Shown here in pieces: positions 36,221-49,167 of a DNA stretch of 64,000 bases. The DNA lies in NCBI GenBank assembly GCA_002946415.1, contig NJPS01000041.1, positions 124,001 to 188,000 of the forward strand. The letters run 5' to 3'. The position numbers were made by a program, and so were the translations under genes. The notes under the pieces are model-generated. The model did not search any database. It saw nothing but the letters and a program-made list of their open reading frames with translations, and was not told where the DNA came from. This DNA comes from Rutstroemia sp. NJR-2017a BVV2 (lineage: Eukaryota; Ascomycota; Leotiomycetes; Helotiales; Rutstroemiaceae). Positions within the stretch are counted from its first letter, which is position 1. Each line of letters starts with the position of its first letter.

Positions 36221-39200
36221 TCAATAGTCCAACGATGGCGCCTTTCTTTCTGCGCATGAAAATAGGTTTATGTGATTGTCACCACGAGCAGCACATGCCA
36301 ACATCATACGATGGGGGTGGAAAGCAGTGGCTGAGATTGGTGACTGACGAGCCTGATGTAGGAAACTTGAGTATGGCTCCACTCTGGAGAGTTCTCGGCC
36401 GTCGAAATTGAAGACCTTAACAGTATGGTTTCCGGTACCACTAGCAATCAGATTAGCCTCCATATCAACAGAATTAGTAAAAAGGGCTGAACTTACACAG
36501 CGAATACTGGAAGATGTTCATGAGTGCTTGCGGTCCGTAAAGTTTCGTTTGTAGTCTTGATAACCCGCAATGGCTTATCCATTCGAATATCCCACAACTT
36601 GACTTTGCCATTTCGGCTTGCGGATAGAAGCTCTCTTTGTCCGCCTCTCTGCATATGCACACTCTTGATCCATACTCTATCAGATTCATCTTTCCATTTC
36701 CGTACCATCGCTTCCTGTGGCTTGTTGCGAGTATCAAATACTCGGATTGCTCCATCACCAAAGCCTGCCACAAATACATTTCCAGTCATTTGATCAGAGG
36801 TTAGGGAAGTGACGCAAGAGCCAGATCGTGCATTGATGTCCACGACACACATTTCTGTTGCAGCAGCCCACACACGGATGACTTTAACATCACCAGCCAC
36901 CAGAAGCTTGCCTGATACTTGTTGCCAATCGAAAACCATCCCGGAATTGACGTTGCTAGGAACAAGGTGCGTCAAAGCTCGCCATGCCGACGCAACCTCG
37001 ATCTTTTTGTCGGAGTCATAATTTCTATAAATGCGAATTACTCCGTCCGAAGAACCAGTCAGTAAGAATGCCTGATCGTCTTCGTTTATGAACTGTAGAT
37101 CGCTGATCTTGGAGCCTTCAGGATTGCCATTAGAAAAGCGACTCAGACGGTCCTGTTTCTTCCAATCCCACACACAAATTGTGTCTCTGTCATCGGAGAC
37201 GGCTAGATGATCCTCAAATTGGTGCAGGGTCATCTTCGATGGCTGACTAGAATTGTTGAAGAAACCGCAAGCATTGGTCCATTTGCCGTTGCCTGCGATC
37301 TCTTTCTGCGGCTGTGTCTCCCGTAATATGGCCTCATTCCTCGATCTGCGCCATAGCCTTTCATTGTAATCAGTGCTACCAGGTTCCTCTGCTTCATTGG
37401 GTTTCATCTGCGGTTCACGGAAATACTCTATTGACCATTCCAAGAAGGTGCTTTCGAGGGGTATCATAGGCTGATCTGCTAGTTTCCGAGATCGGAAGCC
37501 TCCAGAACTTGGTTCCTTGGCTGCATGATAAGTACCGGAGCTTGTTACGGTATCGTTCTGCTCTGGTGGTGTATTAAAGTCTGCTGGAAGGCGAGCGCGC
37601 GCTGGAAGAGAGTTGCGGTTTAGACCAGGCGATTTCATTCCAGATTTGCCGATTGTATCTGGCGGAGAGACGTCGCTAGTAGTGCCTCCGAATGGCAGGG
37701 TGAAGAGATAGCTGGCGGTCCTTTTAAGTAGACCCTGTTGAGAAGCATGTGCATTCAGATTAGTTTCTTGTCTGGTGGGTGTGCTAGGTCGTGTCTCGGA
37801 CACTGATTGCTTAGAGCCCTTTGGCTTGGTTGAAAGACGACTAATGTCGTCAAAGAGTGTTTGAGCCGCGCTGCCAGCTGGAGACTGGAGTAGTGAAGAA
37901 TGAACGTAATCCATGATAATCGTAGCATTACGCTGAACTTCCGGGTGTGGGTCAATTGTCATGATGAGAACATGCTTCCAAACAGCAGCGAAAATGGAGT
38001 TGTGAGATACTCCATGAGCGGTAGCTTTGATGGTTCCATCTTGATTTCTGTTATCCATTCGAGCATAATGTAGCCCCATCTTGTGATCATTGCCATCATC
38101 CGCGGGAGGATATAGTCTGTACTCTTTTTCTTCCTGCAACTGTTCAAAGGCGACAACCCAAAATTTATTCTCGTAACGATGGATGAACTTGGAGAAGTAC
38201 ACCAGGAGTTCCTTTCGAACCATCGCATTTCCATCATTGGCCATTTCAATGACAGTCCATGATATCGACTCTTCGGTCCGTGCAACTTCATCCGTTACTT
38301 CCGGAATACCGAGGAAAGTCGTCATGGCATACAGCATGGCAGCTCTAACTTCACAGCATGAATCTCGAACAAGAGTGCAAAGCTTGGCCGGTGCATTTTC
38401 TCTGATGCCTCTCCACTTCGCTTCAGGAAGGTCATTCCACAGTTGACTTATACAGAGACATGCCCATTGTCGCAGCAGTGGATTCTCCATCGTCTGGAGA
38501 TGGGTCAAGCAGTAAGTCATGATCTCGGTTTGATTGCACACATTCTGACCTTGCTTATATCCATTGCAAAGCATAGCTAGAATGAAAGCACACATAGCTT
38601 TGTGTTCAAGACTGTCCACTACTGGCAAGCCTTCGTTTGGTTTTAGTATACTCGAGAAGTAGTTGTAGCCACTGTCTTTGAGTAAGTCTTGCTGGCAGGT
38701 GAGGTCAACTGCCAGGACTCGAGTCCAGATGAAGACCATGACTGGCTTTAATTCGGCGGCCGCGGATTGTAACAACTTCAACACATACGGGAATATTCCG
38801 ATGCTCAAAGCAAGATTCACTGCCCAAGGGCCCATATCAAGGAACTTGCCCAAAAGAATCAAAGCCCGAACACGATGTTGCTGACTTAAAAGCACTTGCA
38901 GAACAACGGGAAGTTGATCAGGGGCTTTGTGGGTGACAGCGCCTTGCTGTAAGTAGACTTCGAAGGCGGTAAGCTGTTCTGTAAAGAAACTAGAGTTTTG
39001 GAACTCATAATCCGGAAGTTGCCCTGCCTCTTTCTTTTCTAGCATAGGTAGCTGAGCCAAAGCCATTTCGACCGCTAAATCCCAACTTTCCCATAGAGGA
39101 TGCTGACGGGTATCTGGCAACTCGGGGAACGACTGTGGGTGGCAGCCATAAGCCGACATGATCCTCTGCGCCAGCAGGAAATTTCGGAACAGAGCCGCGA

Positions 39201-41108
39201 CCATCAGATCCTGTCTGAAAAACTTCCGGAACAGTGGCCGAGGTAAAGTGGTCCAGGCTATGGTATCAGTAATCGCCGTGAAGATCCAATTAAGCTCTCC
39301 TAACGGCGTCCGTCTCTCTTGCAGTCTCCCAGGAAGCTTCTTCGCTCGCTCAGGTGTAAGCTGAGATGGAAGAGGACTTTGGAGAACAAAGAACCACAAC
39401 GCCATCTCGATGGGAGTCGTTAGACAAGCCGTAAACACATCTGCTGGAAGCCGAGGATTTGTGGGTAGATTCTCCTTTACACCACAAGCTGCCAGATGGA
39501 TGTACGGCTGGTAATTAGTGACCACATGATTTGGGTCCTTTTTCAAAGCCTCATTTTCTTCTTGCTCATGCTTTTCAACAAACCGATGGAAATTGTTTAA
39601 GATATTCCCTGCATCCGAGCAGTCCCAAACGAAAAAGGTGGGGGCTTGAAGCCATGTCTGGAGATCATACAGTGAAACTGGAATGTACTGCGTGTAGTTC
39701 TTGTTGAAGACCCATATTTCGCCCGATGAAGTAGGTTTCGGTACTCCATGGCCGTTGTAATGGAAGAGCACTCTTTCCTCCTTCGCATTTCTCCGAAGGG
39801 ATATGCAGAACTTTTTAGTTTCTTCAACAGATGGATCCAGATATTGCTTGTACCGCGTACGAATCGCCAAGGTCTCATATTGAGTTTGCAGCGACTTTCC
39901 AATCGTTTCAAGAGCCTTTTGAACAGGAGGATGTGTGGGATCCTGCCAAGCTTCCAACTTTGCGCCTGGTGTAGTCTTCAGTTGATCTGGTGGTTCTACA
40001 CCAATATTTAAGCATATGGCTAATGCGGCGGACACAGTTTTCAGCCGGTCTTTCATTCGCCAGTCCTGCAATTCGTAACCCAAGGACTTAGGGTTTCCCG
40101 TCGTTTCATGCCTCTTATCGGTAAAGTACATATACCAATTCTGTCCAAAATCGTCAGCATGTTTCGTTTCTTGGTCAACCCGCCAATTGGACAAAGATTG
40201 GACGCGGCGATGATGTCTGCGACTTCTCTCGCAGTGTTTCCGTGAGGCAAGAACTATCTCACGGCATCTTGATCCAAGGTAATCCACTCGCCCTTGATCC
40301 TCATTCGTCCCTGGAGTAAAGAAGCCAACACCCTCGATGTCAAAGATATCTGCCATAATACAGATGAAGGAGGTTGGTAAAATATCAAGAGTAACCAAAA
40401 CAAGAATACGGTTTGCGAGAATGAACATATATGAAAGGAAGATGTCAAGATGTAGACCTCTACTGCTAGATTGAAGCAAAAATTAAAAAGGAAAGTGCGA
40501 CTCACATTAGCAAGCTGGGAAACATATTCTTCAGAAGCATAATTTGTTCCGAAGCCATGTCTTTCTCCCCAGTCATGGATGTCGTCTTCTGCATCGGCAT
40601 CTCCTTCTTCACCTCCTCGAGGTCCAAAATCACTTCTGGATCTCCTCAGTAATGGCTTTGGTATGCGCGCAATTCTATCTGGCTCTGAGTCGTCTTGTGA
40701 TGAATCTGCGGTAAGGCCAGCAGATGTTGTCGGCCGCGCATTTTGAGCATAGGCTCCAGCTGGAGACTCGCCATTTTGCATTGCCACGCGCATGCGACCC
40801 GAATTGGCCTGCGGATGCGCGGCTCCCACTGCATTCCCGTTTCCGTTTCCGTTTATAGGCTGGACTGGGTCGTTGCTCACGGTATGCCGAGTATTCATTG
40901 CGCCGAAAGCACCATTTACACCATTCATACCATTTGTAGCTACCGAGTTTTCTAGACGTTGGGATGTATTCGCAGGAGATGAGGTATGAGCCTGAGGTCG
41001 GGATTGCTGAGCTGAAGGTGAAGCCAAGTTTGGAGATTGGCCTGTTCGATGAGGATTGTATTGTTGGCGTGGAGCTCCGTGCTCCTGTTGAACTGCAACG
41101 GCGGTCAT
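36221..41108 (-). CDS. kog1: TORC1 subunit Kog1 (Raptor/Mip1)
   Basis: Exons 41108-40506, 40140-36497 and 36440-36221 give 1488 aa, a usual size. Intron 1 (40141-40505, 365 nt, GTGAGT, branch TGCTGAC, ACAG) joins SQLAN to NWYMYFTDKRHETTG. Intron 2 (36441-36496) joins FAV to GTGNHTVKVF. The N-terminal about 190 residues are Gln/Asn/Ser-rich and disordered. The Raptor N-terminal caspase-like domain follows, with RTRYKQYLDPSVEETKKFC, HYNGHGVPKPT (about residue 330) and VWDCSDAGN (about 369). HEAT-like repeats fill the middle, then a polar linker, then seven WD40-type repeats from about 1160 to the end. Kog1 presents substrates to the TOR kinase at the vacuole in response to nutrients. An open reading frame running through most of intron 1 is discussed in the findings. 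Confidence 0.95.
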
Positions 41109-44100
41109 GGTTTTTAGCTGGGAGAAGCTACCCTTCCTCTTCTCATTACGTCGTAAAGCTCATGGAAGAACTGGAGATTCGACAAAGATATATTTCGAGA
41201 TAGTCAAGTGTCGGTGAAATATCGATTCAGCCTTGCGACAAGACGTTTGATCTGAGCTTGTCAATCTGGAAGGGCGTTAGGCAAACAATCTCACCGAGCC
41301 GAATTTACTAAAGTTACTGCGACGCGCATTTGATGTAGGGCCAACGGCAATCGATGAAAGGACTGTAAACTTACATGCAATTGTTATATCCGGCCTGTTA
41401 AGGGTATGGGATTGAGTAATCGGAATCAATTGGAGCAAAGTTAAGATTAATATAGAAGATACTATACCACAATCCCACACTCAGGGAACTTTCTTCTGCC
41501 AACGCAGTACGACCTAACAGGTACAAACGATTTGTAACCTCCCGTCGAAATTAGAGATCACGAGCCGCAACGATGACCTATGTACCGAAAGCCTCGTTGC
41601 CTTACCTAAAGTGGTTTAAGCGACGCAATGTGGTGTGGCGTTTGCGATCGATCAAGGACGAACGCCACAGTGGCTGATATACGGAGCAGTCTCACGACAA
41701 ACAAACAGACAGTTGCTGACACTTTTTGTCCAGGTCTTTTTATCTTCTTAACATGCTGTGAGCAAGCAACCTGAGAAAGCCAGGGATTCTTTTGCTCGAT
41801 ATCACATATGTTGTGTGAACGGGATCGAGCATGCTTAATCGGATTAGATTGTTCGGTGTTCTCTGGGACTCATGCTGTGCCCAGTACCTCTACCGACCTG
41901 GGTACGAGTGTACAAGTAGGTAAGTAAGTATACAATGCTATCTATATGTACAGTACCGATGTCGAAGGCCGGCCAGGTGCCGTTAAGCTTCATGGTTGCT
42001 GCGTCCTTGACCCGAGTACCTAGCCATAGATATGGAGTTTGATATCTATACTGTAGCAACAGCAAAACCACGCTTTATGTTCAAGAGGATACCGTCACAG
42101 TTCCACCATCTATGAGATGAGATGAGATGAGCAGTCGCAGTCACATCGTTCCAGAAGCAACCCTCGAATTCTCGGCATCCTCTCATTGAACCCTTCATCT
42201 GGGTAAATTTTGGGCGAAACGGCGTAATATTAGGTCATCTGTCCAACATTGAAGGATTTGTAGGCGCTCAAAGTTCGTGATACCTCCAAAACAAAGCACC
42301 AATTACATCTCGAATCCCCTTCCATCTTGAAGTCCTTCGGCTGTGACCAGTGACGAGATGATCGTCTCTTTGGGTGAACCTGGTTGGTTGGTTTGAAGAT
42401 ATTGCTGCAGGCTATCAGGCGGATACTGCCATGCCGCCTTTGGCCCCTCTCGACCCATTGAAATCTTCGAGAAGGAATTGCGAACAGACTGGAATAGAAC
42501 AAGAGGAAGAAGAAAGGAAAGGCTTCTCTTCCGCTTTTTCGTTAGCATAGAACATACAGTAGAATAAATCTAGGACGCCTGTCAAAATAATCTCCACTGA
42601 GCCTTGAATCTATCGAACGTTGTCCTTTTATTCCTGGAATTAGCTGTAATGAAACATCCAACCGTCGTTCAAATGAAGTTAGAGCTTGAGGACTTTTCAT
42701 TGCACAGTCAGTTAGGTAAAAAGAAGGGGAAATGCTTTAGAGTCAGGGGTATGCGATGGCTGATGCGGAGCTATCTAATAATAAAAGCCGAAGCACGAAT
42801 GAAGACTGGCACAGCAGGCAGTACAGATTTATTAGATGTATATTAAGAGTGTACCACAGTACAGCAGCAGCAAGCTTAAAACCTATGCATACCACACAGG
42901 ACTACCTATAAAAATCCTTGGGAACGAATACCTGTAGCATTCCCACTTATCACTGCACCCTCATCCACCTTCTATGGGGCGATGGAGTGTCCGATGTTGA
43001 CGTTCAACTGTTGATTGACTGCCAACTGTGTAGACTCAGCCACGAGGCAAGTACATCAGCTAGACGCTTCAACAATGAAGAATGGTGGAATGGTGGAATG
43101 GTAGAAATCCTGGGCTGCCTGTGTGAATCTTATTCTGCCTTGAGGTAGAAGACAGAGCGACAAACTTTCCCCCTATTCTCATCCCACCCACCCATTACCC
43201 CCATTCGCATTCGTACAACATCCGTCTAGGTATCCGGTGCCCTTTGTTTTCTCCATAACGTTAACGAAGGATATTGGGAAGGAATAGGTTTTGTACGAAG
43301 TAGGGTTACTGTAGCCTTATTTCTCGTTGCTATAGGATTGGATGTCGACCCCCTTGATGCTACGTACTTAGAACTGCTCATATAACCATAAACCACCCTG
43401 TGCTATAGTCTCCACCGGCCACCGGGGCACCGACTCTGCGCGCTGCACGGTATGAAGTCTGAGGTATTCCCGTACTGTGCAAGGTACTTCTGGGCAGGAA
43501 TCTGGGAGCTAGAGCGGAAAGGGTGTCATCAATCAACCCGGAAAAGGCTACTAAGCAATATTATTGCAAGTACCATTCATTCGCTCATTCATCCATTTCA
43601 TTCATTACCTGCAGCTAAGTAACTACATGGCAGGTAAGTGGTAGGTGTGTCCAGAGCCAGCCTCCCTTCCGTGCCTCCTAAGCCAAGATCAAGCAAGATT
43701 TCGTCGAGCAATACGGTAAATAATTTTAGATTTGCGCCGACAATCATAACCCAAGACATATTTTGAGAAACCACCTCAATACACAACCTTCAAATTTCTA
43801 CTACCCCCCGTGCAGTATTGACTTACTTACCTATGTTACCTCTGTTCCCCAATCATTAATATCTCTCTTCTCATCCCCGAATGTTTACTTCTTTCCTTCA
43901 ATATAGCCACACCACGGAAGAGGCAGAAGAAAAGGATATTATTATATTACCTCCGACGCAGATCCATCCATCATCCATCACCCACCCCAGCCATTTCCCA
44001 AACAGCAGGAACCCTGGACTGTTGCTCAGACTTTAATCCCCTTCTTGCGACCTGCAAACCGATTGAACAATTTAATCTCGAAATTTACTGCAACGTAACC

Positions 44101-44199
44101 GATATTATTTCACCAACAATTCCCGTACCAAGTCGAACCTTTTTACCCTCTGCGGTTGGCACTGGGTGCAAGTGATAGTGGTTGGCCTCGAATGGCACG
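41109..44199. other. 3-kb divergent intergenic region
   Basis: Between the divergent starts of kog1 and the Tea1-like gene. No gene is recognised; short frames lack motifs. There is a GAGAT repeat at 42115-42131 and ATTC/ATCC repeats at 43578-43605 and 43965-43985. The last about 400 bp are pyrimidine-rich and probably the leader of the Tea1-like gene. Confidence 0.5.
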
Positions 44200-47100
44200 A
44201 TGGCATTCCTCTTCAAGAGTAAAAAGAATGCAGATAAGGCACAGGCGTTAAGAGATGGCGGGAATGGCGTACCTGCGTCTCAATCGTCCCTTCAGAGTGG
44301 AAACAGTCGAATGCCGCCGCAAAACGAGAAGATTGTGACGACTCCATCCAGCAGTGTCAACAATTCTATAACCTCGCTGCAAGGGCTGGGTAACCCATCT
44401 ACTCCAAGCCCCGAACAAATAAACGGACGACGAGGACCAAGTTCAGAACAGGCGCAAGACCTTCCGGTTAGTAATTGGCCATATTTGGCGACGCTCACGA
44501 TCTGCGTCTCGAATGGATTCTAGATAATGGCTGACCGTGTTCATGTTAATATTTAGCTTAGGAACGGCAATGCGCCTCCACCACAATCGATGGCTCCTAA
44601 CCCGAATTCCTCGTTATATCCATGGTCGCAACGAAGAATAACATACACAACTAATCATCCGAGCCCGTTCCCGCGATATGGCGCAGCGGTCAATTCGATC
44701 GCCTCCAAGGAGGGTGAAATATACCTCATGGGAGGTCTCATCAACAGTTCGACGGTGAAGGGAGATTTGTGGATGGTAGAAGCTGGGGCAAACATGGCTT
44801 GCTATCCATTAGGAACCACAGCTGAAGGACCAGGACCTCGAGTCGGGCATGCGAGTTTACTCGTGGGAAATGCATTCATTGTGTATGGAGGAGACACGAA
44901 GATGGAGGATTCCGACGTCCTTGATGAAACATTATATCTTTTAAATACCTGTAGGTGGAATAATGGGCTATTTCGCGCACTCTGCTAATTACTTTTCAGC
45001 GACAAAACAATGGTCACGAGCTGTACCGGCAGGCCCAAGACCCTCTGGGAGATATGGACATTCTTTGAATATTCTCGAATCGAAGATTTACGTGTTTGGA
45101 GGGCAGGTTGAGGGTTATTTTATGAACGACTTGGTCGCATTTGATCTGAATCAGCTGCAGATTCCTACTAACCGATGGGAGATGCTTATAAGAAATAGTG
45201 ATGAGGGCGGCCCACAACCCGGACAAATCCCACCTGCGAGAACAAATCACTCTGTTGTAACATATGCTGGAAAGCTTTTCCTGTAAGTGGCTATGATTAG
45301 GATACTATCATGCATACTAATTCATGCAGCTTTGGCGGAACCAATGGTTTTCAATGGTTCAACGACGTCTGGTGTTACGACCCAATTACCAACTCATGGA
45401 CAATGCTCGACTGTATTGGATACATCCCGGCTCCTCGAGAAGGTCATGCTGCCGCTATTGTTGACGATGTAATGTATATTTTTGGGGGTCGCACTGAAGA
45501 AGGTGCGGACCTTGGGGATCTGGCTGCGTTCAGGATATCATCGCGTCGCTGGTACACATTCCAAAACATGGGGCCCTCGCCTTCTCCAAGATCTGGACAT
45601 AGCATGACGGCCTACGGTAAACAGATTATCGTTCTTGCTGGTGAACCAAGCACAGCCACGCGCGAAGCTCAAGACCTCTCTATTGTCTATGTTCTGGATA
45701 CCAGCAAGATTCGATATCCAAATGATGGACAGTCGCAGCAGAGCGCTAACGACAGAGCGCCTGGGCAAAGAAGACCGAGCGGTGGTGAAAAGAGTGGGCT
45801 TGTTGGACGAATGGGATCGCGTGACAATTCCTCACTGCCTGAGCCTAAGAGACTGAACGGCCCTCCCCGTGATGGTCCGACGAGTCGTGGCCCTGGACAA
45901 CCTGGTATGAACGGTAACGATTCGAATGGAGTTGCGCCAGGTTCGGCTCAACCACAAGGTCCCCAACCAGGTTCCAAATTGCCGAGAGCTTCTTTGGCCC
46001 AAGGCCAGCCTGGACCCCCTCCTCAGCAACAAATTCCCAACCCACTCCGCAATGGACCTGGCTCAGTGCCTATCAATAAGGCTAAGGGCCCTCAGGGACC
46101 TCAGGGACCTCAGGGACCTCAAGGACCTCAAGGGCTGGGCAAATCAGATAGGACCTTTGGCCCTGCGATTGACACAGCTGGTATACGTAGCGCTCAAGCA
46201 GAAAATCAATCGCCAGCGCAACGGGCGTTTTCCCCACCACCAAGAGATAGCCCTCAGTCAAGGGAAAATCCAGGTATGAATGGCCCGCGTGCTCCATTGC
46301 AGATTGCAACACATCTTCAGCAGCAGCAGCAGCAGCAGCAGCAACCCTACCAACAATCTCAACCTCCACCTCAACAGCCACCACCACAATCGCAACCCCC
46401 GCCCGCTCCCCAGAACCCGTCTCAATCTCAGGCTCAAGCTCCTCAATCTCAATCTCAACCTCCGCTTCAATCCCAACCTCCATCTCAACCTCAAGCTCCC
46501 CCTCAACAACAGCAAGCTCCCAAATCGATCGTAAGGCAGGATTCGAATGCTCAAGCGCCTAACCCTGGTTCGAGAGCATCATCTAGATCTCGGCAACCGC
46601 GTGGGCAAAATTCTGTAGATAGTAATACGGACATTTCCTTGAGAAATATGCGACAATCTTCCCCGCCTCCTCCAACAAGACAGGCTAGCAATTCTGTCAG
46701 TCGAAGGAGTTCGGCCCGAAACTCGCAGACAGTAACGCTACTTAAGGAGCTAGATGCTGCCAGAAATCGGAACGCATGGTATGCCTCAGAACTTGAACTT
46801 GCCCGGAAAGCTGGATATACGCCGAACCCGTCAACCAGTCCTATTCTCGATCAAAAGGCCGCAGAGTCTTTCGATGATGATGACAAGCCCCTCATTGAAG
46901 CGTTACTGGCAATGAAGGCAGAGCTCGCGAATGTCCAGAGCTCAATAGACAAACAGGCGATCATTGCAGCCAAACAGATCGCCGAAGTTGAAAAACAGCG
47001 CGACGCGGCCGTCAATGAAGCTGTTTATGCAAAAGCCAAACTTGCGGCACATACTGGCAGCCCGAGCAGCACTCCGCAACCGGATAGCGAGTCAAGAGAT

Positions 47101-49167
47101 ATTGAGGCAATGACCATGGATCGATCCACCGATATCAGCCGCAAATTGGCTGCGGCTTTAGCATCACAGCGAGACCTTAAGACTAAATTAGATACGCTCA
47201 CTGCTGAGCTTGAGGCCGAGAAACGTGCTAAACAGCTTGCTGAAGATATTGCCAACACAACTCAGTCGCGTATGGCTGAGTTGGAGGCGTATAAACAACA
47301 AAACTCATCGGAGGTAGAACTTCTGAAGGCTGCGCTTCACGAACTGGAAATTCAGGCAAGGGAAGAGGCTATTGTTTGCGCAGAGGCCGTGGCAGCTGCA
47401 CAACTTATTCAAGCTGAGAAGGATGAATTGGAGGCACAGCACAAAGATGTGGTGGGAGCTACCAAGGATCACAGCGAAACATTTGAGTCGCTCAGAGAAG
47501 CCATAACATCAACAACTGACATGAAGAATCTTCTGGAACGCAAACTCGATGAAGAACGGTCCTTGCGTGAAACAATCGAGGCAAAGCTTACATCACTCAA
47601 GGCTGAACACGAAGCGCGTACTTCCGAATTAGAAACTGTCAGTCGTCGGTTACGCGATGCTGAGGAACTAGCCGAACAACATGCAATCGAAGCTCGGACA
47701 CACAAACAAGCAGTCATGTCTGGTCTGGACAGAGTTGTAGCATCTAGGGAGATCGCGCCAAAAGATTCTGCTAGAGACGATCGAGCCTCTGCACTCGAGG
47801 CACAGATTGCAGCGGCCAATGCTTTGGCTCGAAAATACCAAGCAGCAGCAGATACTGCTTCCGACAAACTTCGAAGAGCCGAAGAGCGTATTGCCGGCTT
47901 GGAAGCCTACCAAGAACAAGCAAGCCGAGAAGGGATGTCAATTCGAAAACAGCTTCAGGCTGCTATGCGCGAGACGCAATCACTTCAGGCCGCTAACTCT
48001 GACATGAAATACCAACTAGCTAATCAACAACTCGAGACGAATGCTGTTCACGTACAACATAATACCCTCAAAGATCTACTCGGTGAGCGTGGCATCAGCC
48101 CCTCTGGTAGTGCATCACGAACAAGAGGGTTATCAAGCCCTCACTCTGGCTCTAATACTCCTGACATGGCTCGTCTACGTGAACTCGAGCAACAACTCTC
48201 AGCTAGCATTCAATCACATCAGGAGACCAAGGAGGCATTCGAGAATCGAGAACAAGAGGCTGAAAGCGCTTACCGAGAAAAACTAAGTCAACTCGAGAAT
48301 GACTATCAATCCGCCGTTCATTATGTCAAGGGCACAGAAAAGATGCTCAAGAGAATGAAGGACGAACTCTCGAAATACAAAGCGGACAACACACGAATGA
48401 AGGAGCAGCTTGCTAGCGTCGAAGAGAAATCTGCATCAGCACGATCACCTTCATCCTGGGAAAGTGAGCGTGCTGGTTTGACTGGTCAAATTGAATCTCT
48501 ACAGTCTGAAATGAAGTCTTCGCTTACACAGATGGAACAGCAGATTACCGATCTCAAAAACCAATTGCAGGCTACGCAACACGAGCATGATAATTTGAAA
48601 CGATCTTATGACGAGCTCGAAGAAACTTTGGAAAGCAATGCGGAGCAAGCGCATAGGGAACTAGCTCAGCTGCAGGAAGAAAACTCGCTCTTGGAAAAGC
48701 GAGCTCAAGATGCCGAAGAGAAGGTCTCATTACTTCTCGATCAATTCGAATCCTCTGTTGATACTTACCGCCGTCAATCTCGACAACCCGAGGGTACGAA
48801 TGGCGCTGCCATGCCAATTCACCACCAAAGAAGCCCCAGCGGTCAAGAGTCTATATCTGAATCATCCGTATATGCCGACAATCGAAACAGCATGGCATTA
48901 GACAGCCTGGCCTCCGAACTCGAAACGCTACGCACAAAGTGGGAGACGACAAATAAGAATTACCGACTCAGCAACAACTTCGATTTTGAGGATCGCCCTA
49001 ATACAGGCAATAAGTCAGATACGGAATCTAAACCGGAGCTGAGCAATAGCCTAGCGGACTGGAGAAAGAGGCTCGATGCTGAAGAACAAGAAGCGAGATC
49101 AAGAAAGGGCAGCACGGGGTCGGTTAAAGTGGGTGGAAAGAGTGTTAGTCCCTCTGGGGAGACATGA
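44200..49167 (+). CDS. tea1: Tea1-like kelch-repeat and coiled-coil cell polarity protein
   Basis: Exons 44200-44466, 44557-44950, 45000-45282 and 45330-49167 give 1593 aa; three introns of 90, 49 and 47 nt all keep the frame. The start MAFLFKSKK is typical of this fungal family; an earlier ATG at 44192 is in another frame. At least five kelch repeats occupy about residues 110-430, with RVGHASLLVGNAFIVYGG, GRYGHSLNILESKIYVFGG, REGHAAAIVDDVMYIFGG and RSGHSMTAYGKQIIVLAG visible. A Pro/Gln-rich disordered linker follows, with a collagen-like GPQ array (46087-46137) and a polyglutamine run. The C-terminal about 750 residues are mostly predicted coiled coil. In fission yeast Tea1 rides microtubule plus ends to mark cell tips, and Aspergillus KelA/TeaA-type proteins guide hyphal growth. 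The orthologue is expected to act at the hyphal apex. Confidence 0.92.
46087..46137 (+). repeat. Tandem GGACCTCAG repeat encoding (GPQ)n
   Basis: About five near-identical 9-bp units encode Gly-Pro-Gln triplets inside the Tea1-like linker. Such repeats expand and contract easily; length polymorphism between strains is likely. Confidence 0.9.
46318..46344 (+). repeat. CAG repeat encoding polyglutamine
   Basis: Eight CAG codons plus flanking Gln codons give about ten consecutive glutamines in the Tea1-like linker. Confidence 0.9.

Noticed and set aside
40254..40479. Alternative Kog1 start at 40479 with the intron region as coding
   Set aside because: The family continuity SQLAN-NWYMYFTDKRH, with good donor, branch and acceptor, shows that this segment is intron 1.
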